Shown: piece by piece, positions 43,546 through 55,601 of the stretch
Position numbering within the stretch: the first letter of the stretch is position 1
Layout of the letters: each line of letters begins with the position of its first letter
Made by a program: the position numbers and the translations under genes
Notes under the pieces: generated by a model
The model's database searches: none
Told to the model about the DNA's origin: nothing
Seen by the model: only the letters and a program-made list of their open reading frames with translations
Assembly: GCA_019915015.1 (NCBI GenBank)
Contig: JAHBBC010000016.1
Location: 558,001 to 622,000, forward strand
Length of the DNA stretch: 64,000 bases
From: Auriscalpium vulgare
Taxonomy: Eukaryota > Basidiomycota > Agaricomycetes > Russulales > Auriscalpiaceae
Direction: 5' to 3'

Positions 43546-46500
43546 ATGCACACAGACGACGACGTCCACGGCCTCTCGTATCCTCCCGACTTCCTCGCTG
43601 CCCTCCCCGTCCTCCTTCCCCGCCCAGCCCCCAACACCCCCATCCGCGCCCTCTCCGCCTCCCAGTTCGCCGACATCCACAACGCCTACACCGTCGCGCA
43701 CGCCCCGGACGGCGTTCTCTTCCCGTTCCTGCATGGCCTCGAGGGCGACAATGACGCACAAAACTCTTTCTTCGCCGCGGGTCGCGGCGCTCGGGTCCAG
43801 CCTCCACACTTCCGCGGGCTCATTTGGGTCTGCGAGGACGGCGACGACGACGGCCCCGCCGGCGCCGACATAGAAGACGAAGACGATCCAGAGTTCGAGG
43901 AAGGTGAAAGCGATGCAGATGACACGTTTGCAATGGATGTCGACATGGACGTCGACGCCGACGTGCATATGCACCCCGTAGCGCACCGAGCCCCCGTCCC
44001 ACCCATATACACAACCGCAACCGCCCGCGACCGGACACCGTCCACATCCTCCTCTTCCTCAATATCTTCCTCTCTGGACTCCCTTGCCACGCCCTCGACG
44101 CCGGCTACATCCCTCGCCTCGCCCGAGCCATCGTGCCTGCCACTCGCACTGGAGCACTCGCATACAATCCACGCACCCCTCCTCACCTCTACTTTCAAAC
44201 CTCGGGAGTTACTTCAGTATACCGCAGGCGGCACTGCGCAGTTCATCCCTCCGCGCGTACCTGACGGTATCTCCCTGCGCAACTTTGGCATCCAGGTGGT
44301 GAGTGCGCCTTTCTCCCATTGTTTCCATTCCGCCCCACCCCGCCTCCCCATCTTCCCGCCTCGCATGCTCATGACTTACAAAAACTCCTGACCCATGTTT
44401 CCCCTATTACTCGTGCTCGATCGCGATCGCGCGGGAGAGCCTCGTGCCCACATTCGATCCCCTTAACTCTATCTGTTTATGGGCCTTGCGCTGACCAACT
44501 CTCCCCATATTGGTGCATTAGCCCATATACGCAACACTTTCGGACATAGTCGTGTACTCACGGAAGGGCGCAACACGCTCAGCGTTCGCCTTGGCCGAGC
44601 GCTTCAAGCAAGCGATTGAGGCTAAGCGCGAGCAGCGCGGCGGCGCTGGCGTTGCCTACAACGTCTTCGTCCTCCGCGCCAGTGCGGCGGACATGCGCAG
44701 GGACATGCCGCAGCTACTCGCCCGCTATCAGGACGAGCCTGTGCATGGTGACGGCGGCGCTGGACTTCCTCATGGCGGCGGGGCGCATACAGACGGCACG
44801 GATGCCCATGTTGCGCGCGAGTCGCCCGCTCCAGGCAGGGTGCTCAAAGCGAACACCGTGAATTTTGCTCAACGCGAAAAGGAGGAAATGCGTGATTTGA
44901 CACGCGCCTCGGAGATCCTCTCATACATTCCGTCCACCTACCCCACTCCTTCCCCATCCAACCATTCGTCCGCTGCCGCATCCACCGCATCCCTGCCACC
45001 GGCATCCCCGAGCCCTTCAGCCCTATCACTTTCTTCAATGCCTGACGTCTCGGACACCGTTCGGCCATGGACGGCCGAATATGGTCAAATATTCTTGGGA
45101 AATGCGAATGATGTCCCCCTTCCGCCTCCCGCCGACACACACATCCCTGCCGATCCACTCTCCAGCGCTTACAATTCCCCCCTTGATGGCTTCGGGTACG
45201 ACGTCTGCATCGAGTGCCACGATCGGGCACCCGCCCCGAGTGCCGTGCACTTGCGCGCAGCGGAAGAGCATCTTATCGACCTCGAGCGGATGTGGACCCG
45301 GCGCGGCGGCTCTGGACCTCGGCCGCCGCCGCACGCCGCTGCAGTCATCCACCTACCCTTTCCCTCGTCGCCTCCGGTGACGAGCGCACAACTTACTTCC
45401 ATCGTTCAGTTCATCGAGTTCGTCGAGCGTGTCGTGCGGCCTGCACCGGCAAGTGGCCTCGGATCGCGTCGGGTTGGGAGCGGGATGCGCCCAGCGAAAG
45501 TGCTGATCCACAGCGCTGATGGTTACACGGAGAGCAGCGTGCTCGCCCTAAGCCTGTTGATGTCGATACGGGGGTTCACGCTGCCAGAGGCCTATCTGGA
45601 ACTGCAGGTGCGTGTGCTATGGATCTGTATACTAGATCTGAGCGAACGTTGAACGTGTGTTTCATCCCCATCTCCCTCATCGGGCCAGGTCGCCAAAAAG
45701 CGCAGCTTTTTTGTGTATCAGACGGATGTCGGGTTACTCAAGCGTGTCGAGGGTCGGCTTGTCCGGGATCAACGCGGCTCACAGCCCGCGGTGCACACCG
45801 TTGGACACACCATCGGCGCCGCGGCGTTCTTCGCACAGCATGCCGCCTCAATCCCAATCCCCACAAAAAGCGCGCACTCCATGGCGCTGTCGGCGTCGTA
45901 TGAAGAACCGCCTGCGATGGTGCCATCTCAAGTTGCGCCAGGCCGCCGTCCACGCGCGAGCACAAGCCCGCTGTTACCGTCGCTGGCTGATGACCACCAA
46001 GTGTGGTTCGATGATCCCCGCTTTGATGGGAGCTTCCCCAGCCGGGTGCTGCCGTTCTTGTATCTGGGCAACCTGTGCGTATGCTGTTCACTGCACCATA
46101 TGCATTTGTCTGATTGATAGCAGAAATCACGCCACCAATGCATACATGCTGCACGCGCTGGGCATCACGCATGTCGTATCTGTGGGCGAGTGCGCGCTGG
46201 TGCCACCGACAGATTCTGTGGCTTCGGCGACGTTTAACGCCTCGGCGTCGTGCGCGTTTGTGCCTGGGAAGGGCCCCGGGCGGCAGGGCTCGCTGTTTAT
46301 CGAGGAGCGCGAGGGCCGCATCAAGGTGCTCGACATCAAAGGCGTGTGCGACGACGGAATCGACACGCTCGCGCCGCAGCTCGAGCCCATCTGCGACTGG
46401 ATTGACAAGGCGCGCGCACAGGGCGGGCGAGTCCTCGTGCACTGCCGCGTGGGCGTGTCGCGCAGTGCAACCGTCACAGTGCGTCTATTTCAGTTTAGTG

Positions 46501-46792
46501 ACCACTAGACATGCATTCTGATATTATCATCTACCAGATCGCGTATGTGATGAAGCACCTCGCGCTCCCACTCGTCGACGCGTACCTCATCGTGCGCTCT
46601 CGGCGGCTCTCCGTTCTCATTCAGCCCAACATGCGCCTGCTGTACAACCTCTGCGGGTGGGAGGTAAAGCTGGCGCGCCAGCGCGCCGGCGACGACAAGG
46701 ATCGCCTGCCCGGCGAGCTTGCGCGATGCCTCAACTGGCCGTATCTCGCGCGCGAGGTGCACCTCTTGAACGAGAAGTACCTGCATAATTGA
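43546..46792 (+). CDS. Pps1-like dual-specificity protein phosphatase
   Basis: Cysteine-dependent Tyr/Ser/Thr phosphatase of the fungal PPS1 group, linked in yeast to S-phase control. Five exons (43546-44298, 44522-45607, 45689-46074, 46124-46478, 46538-46792) give 944 residues. A rhodanese-like or second phosphatase-like half lies in the middle (PIYATLSDIVVYSRKG; then a degenerate loop LIHSADGYTESS, where HC is replaced by HS). The C-terminal catalytic domain has FDDPRFDGSFPSRVLPFLYL, NHATNAYMLHALGITHVVSV, and the signature HCRVGVSRSA, followed by AYVMKHLALPLVDAYLIVR. An acidic low-complexity stretch lies near residues 105-145. Intron 1 (44299-44521) is unusually long for this genome (223 nt). 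Confidence 0.9.
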
Positions 46793-47408
46793 TTCCACCT
46801 TGACGTGACGCTGTGTTGTGCACTGTTCATTGCCGTTGTGTCTGTTTATGCCTTCCCCACCCCTCCATTCCCACCGTCACCCCATAGTGCATAGCCCCCC
46901 TCCTCTCCCCCCTTCCCCAGCATGCGTCAAACCCATTTGCATCGTACCCTCGCGTACCCTCGTACTCTTACCCCCTGCATAGCTGTCTTGTGCGCATAAT
47001 CACTGTCCACTTTCTGTCCTGTTTGTGCGTTCTGTCATTATTCTGTTCTTCATTTCGTCGGCGTGGTTGTTTCGTTCATTGTATGATGGTGTACAGTATT
47101 TGATGTATAGTGTACATCTTGTGTGCAGTACACACGATGATTCAGTCTGCAGTCTTATACTCGTGCGCACTTGTGCGTGAGGGGCTGTGTGCCGCCACAG
47201 GCGCGTCGATGTTTGCTCACCCACAGCTTTCCCAGCGTAATGCCCCAACTCACTAGCCATCATGCGCCCTCCGCAGGCTCCAATGCGATGCCTCGGAACG
47301 CGCCTGACGCTTAGAACGGAAAAGCGGCGCACAACGTGGTGAAGGGGCGGTCATGAAGCGCCTTCTTCATATACCACGCTAGGTGGCCGTACGCCCCCAC
47401 CCGCCGCC
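46793..47408. other. Intergenic, no supported gene
   Basis: About 600 bp between two plus-strand genes. Pyrimidine-rich just after the phosphatase stop, then T/G-rich; nothing else recognised. Confidence 0.5.
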
Positions 47409-49869
47409 ATGGAGAGCCGCGTCCTAGAGCGTATACCCCGCCCCCGCTCGCGCCGGCCCTCCGTGTCGACTCCAAAGGTCCCCAGCGGCAGCGGCTCGGT
47501 CCCGCCGTCCCCGCTGCGGTGGGGCTTCCGCGCGCCGTCCCCGGATCGCGCAGGTAGTTCGGGTATCGTTTCCCCGTTGCCCGTCGTGGCGACTCCGAGT
47601 GGGCCTGGACTGTTGCAAGTGTTGGCGAGGAGGAATGTGGATGAAAGTAGGAAGAGGGACGGGGCGTCGGCTCCAGGGCTGCGACGGTGAGTTTTTCGTT
47701 CCGCGGGGGTACCAGTGCGACCCGTGCTCACGATGAGGGCACTGGGGGCTGGGCAGCCACCCGTCGATGCACAAGATGAATGTCGCACAAGACATGGTTC
47801 GCATGCGCTCAGCCGTAGAGCGACCGACTGCGAACGAGAATCAGCCTACTATTCGCGTGCGACACGCCTCGTTCAGGAAGGACAGGCGGCCGGTGCTAGC
47901 AGCTGTGCAGCTTTCTGATAGCCCTGGTTCTGTGGGGGAGGCGTGGAAATCCCCTCTTCCTGCTGTACTGGCGTACGCACCAGAGGTTTCCGAAGGCTCC
48001 GCCGCGTGGTATCTGCGAATACTATCTAATGGGACGATTACCGGCGAGCAGACGTCCTGTCTACGCGAGGCCCTGCGTTCTATCAGGTGCGGTCTGTCAA
48101 TTGCACCATGCGCAGCATCTCATGCTCATTCATTGGGTTCGAACAGTTGGCTTCAGGCATTTGTGTTGTCCAAGGGCGCACCTGCGTTGACGCAGGCGCT
48201 CGTGCGTATCAGTGAGAAGGGAGTCATGAGGTACCCCTCCCATTATATCACTCTCTTTGACAAGCTAACAGACCGTGACAGGCACCGGGTGGACTACCTC
48301 CTAGAATACGAGCTCCTTCTCTGCGTGAAGGAAATTCTAAATTATGAAGTACGTGCATGTCTACTACGTCTTGAAGCCCTTTACTATAGCTAACATTTAC
48401 CTCTTCCGCGCAGTATGCGGTCGGAGAGTTCTTGACCCACAGACGCATTGTGACTGAGATGGCTATGTCTTTGGATTCCCCACAACCCTCAACCCGTCGG
48501 CTGGTCCTGGAGCTGCTTACTTTCCTCGTCTATCGTGGCGGCGAGACCGTCACATTGGTTATCGATGCTCTGAGAGAACTCAGCATTGCGCATGCGGAAG
48601 GTGAATCTCCGTACACGTACTGGTTTCGTAGCGTGCAAGAATCCATCTGGTGGACGATGCTCGGTCCCGGCCAGCCCATGGACGAGTACAAGCAACATGC
48701 AGTACGTGCCGTCCGATGACAGACATTTTTATGACCTGACGCCGCATTAGGTATTCACAATGCTTCTCATCAACGGGATATTTAACAAAGTCTCCACCGA
48801 GCTCGGCGCACGACTGCGTCATCGGACAAGGATGGAAGCAGCTGGACTGCCTCGTATCCTCGAGCAGTTTCGAGCTGTCGAAGATGATGTTCTCACCCGT
48901 CAGCTGGACCAATTACAGGCAACCTTCGATAAGGACGACCGCAAGATTGGAAGCAAACTCGCTGATGTGCATGTTACCGAGCACGCCTTTGGGAACGTTT
49001 CTGCGGCTGGACGCAGTACGCTGGCAGGAAGACTCGGCCACCTACCACCAGAGGATGATGACGATATCGTAATCATGCTGAAGCAACAGATGACGGTCCT
49101 GGAGGAAAGGCTCTTGACCTCTCTGAGTACTGCCGCAAAGCTTCAGCAACAGCTTGAATCGCAGAAGGCGGAGTACGAGGCCAAGCTTTCCCTCCGTACG
49201 AAGCCGTCTGCGGAGTGCCTGGATGCGCGCAAGGAGTCCTGGACGACGGTGAAAGAGCGCGGGAGGCGGCCTGAGCCTATACGAGGGGACATTGTGTGGC
49301 CTCGCCGAGCTCATAGCATGCAGACACGCTCCGGCAGCGAGCCGGATGCTGCGACGCTGGGTTCTCGCTCGCTTCTTGTGAGCGCACGGCCGATAAAGCT
49401 GTCGCAATCTACTCCTTCAACTCTACGACGGCGGGTCTCGTCGGACAATCGGGCGATGGATCGCCTGATTGTGCGTGCTCTTTATCTACTCCTCTGATCT
49501 GTCTTTGACGATTGCGCACTTCAGATACCCTCGCAGCGCTTTCCGCGCTCCGCCGAGTCCCTCACGCCCCGCGCCGACACATATCGCACGACGCGCATGT
49601 CCGAGTCGACGAAGCCACCTCAGTCGCCTCTGCTGGCTGTGACACGGGCTTCGTCGCCCCAGAAACAGCATGACTCTTCCGCGGAGGAGCGCGACACGGA
49701 TGCTTCTGCCGAGCAGAAGCTGAGCGATGGCAGCAACCCTACGGATAGTAGTGTTCGGTCGCAGAATTCAGTGATGTCTATCATTGAGCGGGTGAACTTC
49801 TCTTGGGCTGGCCGCCATCATGACACAGGGGGACTACACATACAATACTCGCGGTACGTGGACGAGTAA
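47409..49869 (+). CDS. GBD/FH3 (formin regulatory) domain protein without FH1/FH2
   Basis: Seven exons (47409-47686, 47757-48086, 48147-48230, 48282-48348, 48414-48701, 48751-49470, 49525-49869) give 703 residues. Residues ~190-470 resemble the Rho-GTPase-binding/FH3 armadillo region of diaphanous-type formins: WYLRILSNGTIT, LSKGAPALTQAL, YELLLCVKEILNYE, PSTRRLVLELLTFLVYRGG and YKQHAVFTMLLINGIFN. A coiled coil follows (MTVLEERLLTSLSTAAKLQQ). The rest is Ser-rich and disordered. There is no proline-rich FH1 and no FH2 actin-nucleating domain before the stop at 49,869, nor in the 1.2 kb after it. It may be a Rho-effector scaffold or formin inhibitor rather than a nucleator. Confidence 0.82.
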
Positions 49870-51123
49870 TACTTTAATCACATTCGTCTCGGCATACGCA
49901 GCTTTTCGTACAGCAGCCGATGCCTCGATGCCACCAATGTGCATATAAGATGTGCATATATAGCCACGAATACGAACAGATCTAGGCATCATGCATCATG
50001 ATCAAGCCAGGTCTCGACATCCGAGTCCAATTCGTCTGGGTAACCTGGTCATACAGTTGCCATCAGTCCTTCATGCGCCCCCGGTCAAATAACTCCTGAT
50101 GTAATCCCAATACTCCGGGCAGCCACTCCCAATCCATGATTGCGACGATTCGCCCTCATTTCCACAAGATAGTGTGAGGCGCAAGATCGCCGTGAGTCCT
50201 CCATGTACGACCTCCATGTACTTGAGCCCCTTTATACTCTCGCGTTGGCGCGCTGTCGGTAAGCTTGGACCACACCGTCAAAAAAGATGGGGTGCGTAGG
50301 TGTCGATGAACTACATGCTCGCCACCTTCGTCGATCGAACGCGATCGATTGTGCGAGGGCTGAGACGAAAGGTCCGGTTTCCGGAAGCGTCACTGCGGAG
50401 GACAGCAGATGCCAACAGCTGCTTGATTTTGAACAGCACCAAATAAGTTCCGGGAAGCTCCACTGGTGGCGGGAGAGCCATGAGTGGACAATGTTCGCCG
50501 TAAATGGCCGTTTGCTAGCTTTGAGGTGTCAATGAAAAGTGGCCATATGTCACCTCGAGGTAATTGCCCTGGTAGCATAGCAGGTCGGACGATCCAGAAA
50601 TTGGTCGTATTATCTTCCAACTCGATATTAACTGGTAGTCAGCGAGAAGTGCGGGAAGAAGACGTAGGACCTGCCAGAGTGAGGCAGAGTGGAATTTCTC
50701 ACGCTATTGTGGTTCCCTCGTCTCCATTTCATTCATCGACCATCCGATGGTGATTTGAATGAAAGGGCCGAATGCGACCTTTCGCCGCGCATTTCCCTTG
50801 CACACCGTCCCGTCACATAATGTGGACACGCTGCGGCCATAGGAGGAGCGCGGGTTGCAAGGCCAAGATGGCGGCCACGGCGGGAAAGGGGAGATGCCGT
50901 AATGGATGGGCGGTGGACGCGAACACGCTGCTTGCTTGTCGCTTTGCCCACGCCCGTAAAGCATGTTCATTGACCATGCCTTCACAAGGCAACGTTGCGA
51001 CCCCCGTTTGGTGGCCATATATCAGCCCCCGCGCCCAGCGCCTCCTCCCTCCGCTCACGACCTCGCGCCAGCTCGACGCTGTCCACCGCATTTTCCTAAC
51101 TTTATTGCCTTTATTTCTCCAAG
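49870..51123. other. Intergenic, no supported gene
   Basis: About 1.25 kb between two plus-strand genes. No FH1/FH2-like sequence or other domain was seen in any frame; frames are short and interrupted. Confidence 0.55.
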
Positions 51124-54100
51124 ATGTCCACAGACCACTCGCTGCCAGTCACCCCGGTACAACACGATGCCCAGCCAGCCCACCGCATCAAGCGCAAGCC
51201 GCCTCCGCCCTTCCAGTACTCGCAGCGCTACCCAGAACCCGATCCCAGCGACCCCTTCGCGCCGCTCTCTGTCCTCCGCAATCGCCCTCGCACGTCCAGC
51301 ACGAGCCCCCCAATCAACCACTCGCCATCCTACAACTCTCCATTGTCGATTCCCGCCGACGCGCAACCCGGGCCCAGCGGCGGCTTCAGAGACCTCGCCG
51401 CGTTCGTCGCGGGGCGCAAGAAGAAGTCCGCGTTCGATTTCCCGCTGGGCGACGCGGCATGGCAGGGCCATACATTCCAGCTGCGCAAGGGCTCCTCCAT
51501 GGGTCTCCACGAGTACTCTTCAGACCAGGAGTCTAGCAGAGGCGGCATGACAGCGCCGGTAGACCATCGACGACCTGGGGCGAGCGGGATGCAGCGTCAC
51601 GAATCGCGTCGGCGCTCTCAGTCTGTCTTCGCTTTGCGCCCGGGGACGTTCTCCTTCATCGCTTCGAAGTCGCCAACGCCGTCACGGCATGGGTCCGACA
51701 CCAGACAGTCATCGCGCTCATCGTCTCCACCTCTCGAACTGCCGCAGCCTCCGTATATGGCTTCTAACTACAGCAGCAGCGCCAGTGCTTTGTCGTCGTC
51801 ATCCTCGTCTGAGTCCCAGCGCTCCGCCGCTCCAAGGCCTCGTGCACAGTCGTCCCACCGCCCTTCGCGCGACTCCTTCGCGTCTGGGTATGCTCTCGAC
51901 AAGGCCTCCTCCATGCTAGGCTTGCACAAGAGCATGCATGTGATGCCCGTTGACATGCCGCCTCGTCCGGTTTCTCCGGTCCCCATGCAGGTATCGCCTC
52001 GCAATCAACGGCCCTCACCGCGGAGCCCTTCACCGCCGCCGCTTGCGCGATCGCAGCTAACTGCATCCGCATCTACCGAGCAGCCCGAAGGCAAGGGTCC
52101 TGAGCCCTCTACAATCGATCAAAGACGGTCTGGATCAAAGCTGACGCGCCGGCCTGCTCGTCGCGCGTCACACATCCCGACGCAGAGCCAACCTCTCGCC
52201 GCCGCACCCGCCATTCACGCTCCTGCACCTCGGCCCGCGTCCCTTCCTCCCTCGCCTATTCTTGCGGAAATGCCCACGCGCCCAAGCTCGCCTCCACCAG
52301 TTTCGCGATCTTCGGCGATTGTGAGGTCTTCAAGCCCTCCTCCTCATGCCGAGCGCCCACGATCGCCTTCACCGGTATTACAAGTTGCCAACAAGGATGG
52401 TTTGTTGGCGGAGGGTCCTATCCTGCCCCCCGTGTCGCCGCCGCCGGTTTCCCAGGCTGCATCGAAGCCGGTATCTGGTTTGGAGGACGCTCTACCGGCA
52501 CCTGAGGCACACCCGACAGACAAACGGACGCACAGAGAAACCACAACGACGGTTCACGATGTGCCACTCGCTCACCCGACTTCAGTCGCCCCTTCGCCAA
52601 CCACTTCAGCGATGGCCGCCAGTGGCGGTTTGTCTGCATTGGCACCGCACTTCCGTTTTCCCAAGCCGAAGCTCTCCTTCCCGTCCTCTGTCGAGTCTGA
52701 TGCTGACTCGGTTTCGGCGTCGTCCTCGACTGGGGAGCACCGTCGCGGATCGCGTTCGCGGGCTGTCACGCAGACGGGGACAAAACTGAAAAAGAAACGA
52801 AAGGCGGAGGGCACTTCCAGGAGGGCATCGACCGTGGGCTTGGCTTCGATGACCTCGGCGCCGGTGACGTCGGGTACGAGTAGGGAGGTGGCCGTCGGCC
52901 ACGCCAAGGAGGTTGCTCCATCGTCAGCGGTACCCGCCCCTGCTGTTTCTAGACGAGCCGAAAGCAAGTCTCCGGAGCCTACTCGACAGGTAGAAGCTGC
53001 TCAATCACCCCAAACATCGCAGGTGCCCCAGTCAGCTCAAGCCGCCACCTCCACTCGCGCAGTGCAGCCTGCCCTTGTCAAAGCGTCTCGTCATACTGAA
53101 CCTAGTCGTCTGTCCGCGGCTCCTCATCGAGTCGACCCTATTCCTGCCTTCGAGAGTCCTCCAGTTCACCAGCTTTCCGAATTTGCTCGTCCGGCTCATC
53201 ACCCAGTGCAGTCCCCTGAACCGGCAGGACCTCCCAAAGCGGACCTGGCGATGGCCTCTTTGGCCGCGATCCCTGACAGGAAGTCGTCGCTCCCAGCTAT
53301 CCCCAACGCTTCTCGTGGAGAGAACAAGGCCGAGTCTGCTGCTGCGGTGAAACGGCGCTCTACGGCCGCTGTAGTGTCTACAGAGGCGAAGCCATCTCCA
53401 GTCCTGCCGCCAAGCACCTCTCAGCGGCCACCAGTGCAGTCGCAGCCGGATCCAGTCGTCACATTGGCGAGAAAGGCGGCGATCGCGGACACCCCATCAA
53501 GGAGAAGCTCTTCCACACCTCTCCCACCTGCGCGCCCCTTGCCCAGTCCGCCTTCATCAATATCACCCGCTCGTTCACCATCGCCGTCGATCGGTTCGAG
53601 AGCAAATTCTCCAGCACGTTCGCAAAACGTCCATCCAGGGAGCAGCTCATTGCGACAGCGCGGATACGGCTCGGCGCACACGCAGGTTCACGTCCACGTA
53701 CCATCGGCGTCTTCTCACCACCACCCGCCTCCTGTCACGCCTCGGGCACGCTCCTCGCCGTCCCCGCCGCCGCCTGCCCTCCGACACGTCCCGTCGCACA
53801 CACATTCGCATCCCGAGCCGCACGTCCAGTTTCATGCGCCCGAGCAGGCATACGCGCCGTCGCACGAGTCGCACCCCGTCGCCGGCGCGCCCAGCCCCGT
53901 GCAGCTTGCAAAGGCGGCGCGGTTGCACGTCGTGAAGGAGAGCGGCGTGCGTGTGCCGTTTGGCGAGTTGTGGAGCGGCCAGCGCACGGTCGTCGTGTTT
54001 GTGCGGCATTTCTGGTGCGTTTGACTGCTGTTTCCCGGGGGTATAGCACGTTGCTGATCGAGATTGGTGTGATAGGTGCCCGCTGTGCCAGGACTATATG

Positions 54101-54982
54101 ACCAGTGTGACGCGTGAAGTGAACCAGATGGCGCTACAGCGTGCTGGGGTGAACTTAATCGTTATCGGCTGCGGCTCATACGGTCTTATCAAGTCGTACC
54201 GGCGTAAGTGCTCCTTTTTTTCGCGTCAATGTTGAAGTACTGACCTGGCGCTTCGTGTGACAGAGATCTTCCACCTCCCGTTCCAGCTGTACGTCGATCC
54301 CTCGCCAGGGCAGGAGCTGTATCACGCTCTCGGCATGGGCAGCGCATCTTCTGCCGCCCGTCAGCGCAGCGCCAAGGAAGAGAAGGGCGCATACATTCGA
54401 CACGGTGCCGTCGGCGGACTCGCCATGGTCGTACGGAACGCTCTACGGGTGGGCATGCCTGTTTGGGAGCGCGGCGGAGACGTTGCGCAGCTCGGCGGAG
54501 AGTTCGTGCTCGGGCCAGGGTGAGTGTATGCTCACAGCTCATCCATCTCTCGGCGCTGACAGCCTTTTGGAACCAGATTGACATGCTTGTACGCACACCG
54601 CATGCAGAGCCCGCGCTCCCACGCACCCATCTCTGAGGTCCTCGCCGCCGCTGGCGTCAAGGCGCTCTCGACGCGTCGAATCTCGCGCAACATCTCACTC
54701 CCGCTCGAGCGCGACGACGCTTCCGCACCCGACGCTGATCACGGTAAGGGGTCGATGGCCAGTCGTGGGCGGCAGGACAAGGTGCTGTCGATGGTGCAGG
54801 AGGAGTCCGCCGCAGCTAGCCCGGGGGGCGCGTGCCTCTCGTGCGACGGGCACGAGGTGGTTGCGGGGCGGCATCACCATGTGGGGAGCGTCAGGAGCTT
54901 CAGCAGTGTCGATTGGGAGTCGAATGCATCGGGGGAATCGGGGGTTATTGTGTCGGGGCGTGGACGGGGGTTCGCGCGTTGA
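51124..54982 (+). CDS. Large disordered protein with C-terminal AhpC/TSA_2 (peroxiredoxin-like) domain
   Basis: Four exons (51124-54014, 54076-54203, 54264-54519, 54577-54982) give 1,226 residues. The first ~940 are Ser/Pro-rich, disordered, with many SP and SPPP motifs. The last ~290 form a thioredoxin-like fold of the PRXL2/AhpC-TSA_2 type: GELWSGQRTVVVFVRHFWC, then CPLC, LIVIGCGSYGLIKSYR, FQLYVDPSPGQELYHALG, AMVVRNALRVGMP and GGEFVLGPG. The CPLC pair gives a possible redox disulfide; WCPLC is completed by the first splice. Proteins of this family are often redox regulators rather than true peroxidases. The combination of a long phosphosite-rich tail with this domain is a fungal arrangement; role unknown. 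Confidence 0.88.
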
Positions 54983-55278
54983 TCGTGTCGAACTTTCGCT
55001 TACTGTTTGCTGTATATTTGCGATATTGACAACTCGAAACGCACTTCAGGGGTCGTAACCTTGCTCCGATGGCAGTAAGTATCGTGAGGCTGGCCAGTAC
55101 AACGAGCCGCCGTTCTCACTAAGCTTGGTGCGCACTGCGCATACTTGGCGGGACAGTGGCAGAGAGGTGCAAACAAAAGTATTTATTCATCTTGCCTGGA
55201 ACACTTATGATATATGACCGGGAGAGACCTTGCCTGAGGGAGGTCTGTCCACTGGGAATAGGTTATCGCAGAATAAAA

Positions 55279-55349
55279 TGCATCAGCCGGGAGTCGAACC
55301 CGGAGCTAGGCCATGGGAAGACCCAATGTTACCGCTACACCACTAATGC
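55279..55349 (-). tRNA. tRNA-Gly(CCC)
   Basis: A 71-nt cloverleaf on the minus strand: acceptor GCATTAG/CTGATGC fully paired, D stem GTGT/ACAT with GG in the loop, anticodon stem GGGTC/GGCCT around loop TTCCCAT (anticodon CCC), T arm CCGGG-TTCGACT-CCCGG, discriminator A. A TTTT stop for RNA polymerase III follows directly. No intron. Confidence 0.93.
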
Positions 55350-55601
55350 TAAAGAGAGTGAAACCGTCATGACAATAACACCCAGGCAATATAAATTCCT
55401 GAGCTCCTGTAGGCGAATCCTCTGAATTGTACATAGCCAGCACAAGCTTCCATTATTTGGAGCCGTAGCTGCAATATATTGGCTCTCCAAGACAGTTGTA
55501 CGCATGAATCGGAGTGTACGCCACACGTGATTCTCCAACTTAGCTCGCTCACGAGTCGAGCGTGCCTCCGGAGTCCGATTATTGGTCTACACCGAACTAC
55601 C

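Noticed and set aside
49870..51123. Possible FH1/FH2 continuation of the GBD/FH3 gene
   Set aside because: No proline-rich FH1 or FH2-like helices in any frame; the stop at 49,867-49,869 follows a coherent exon.
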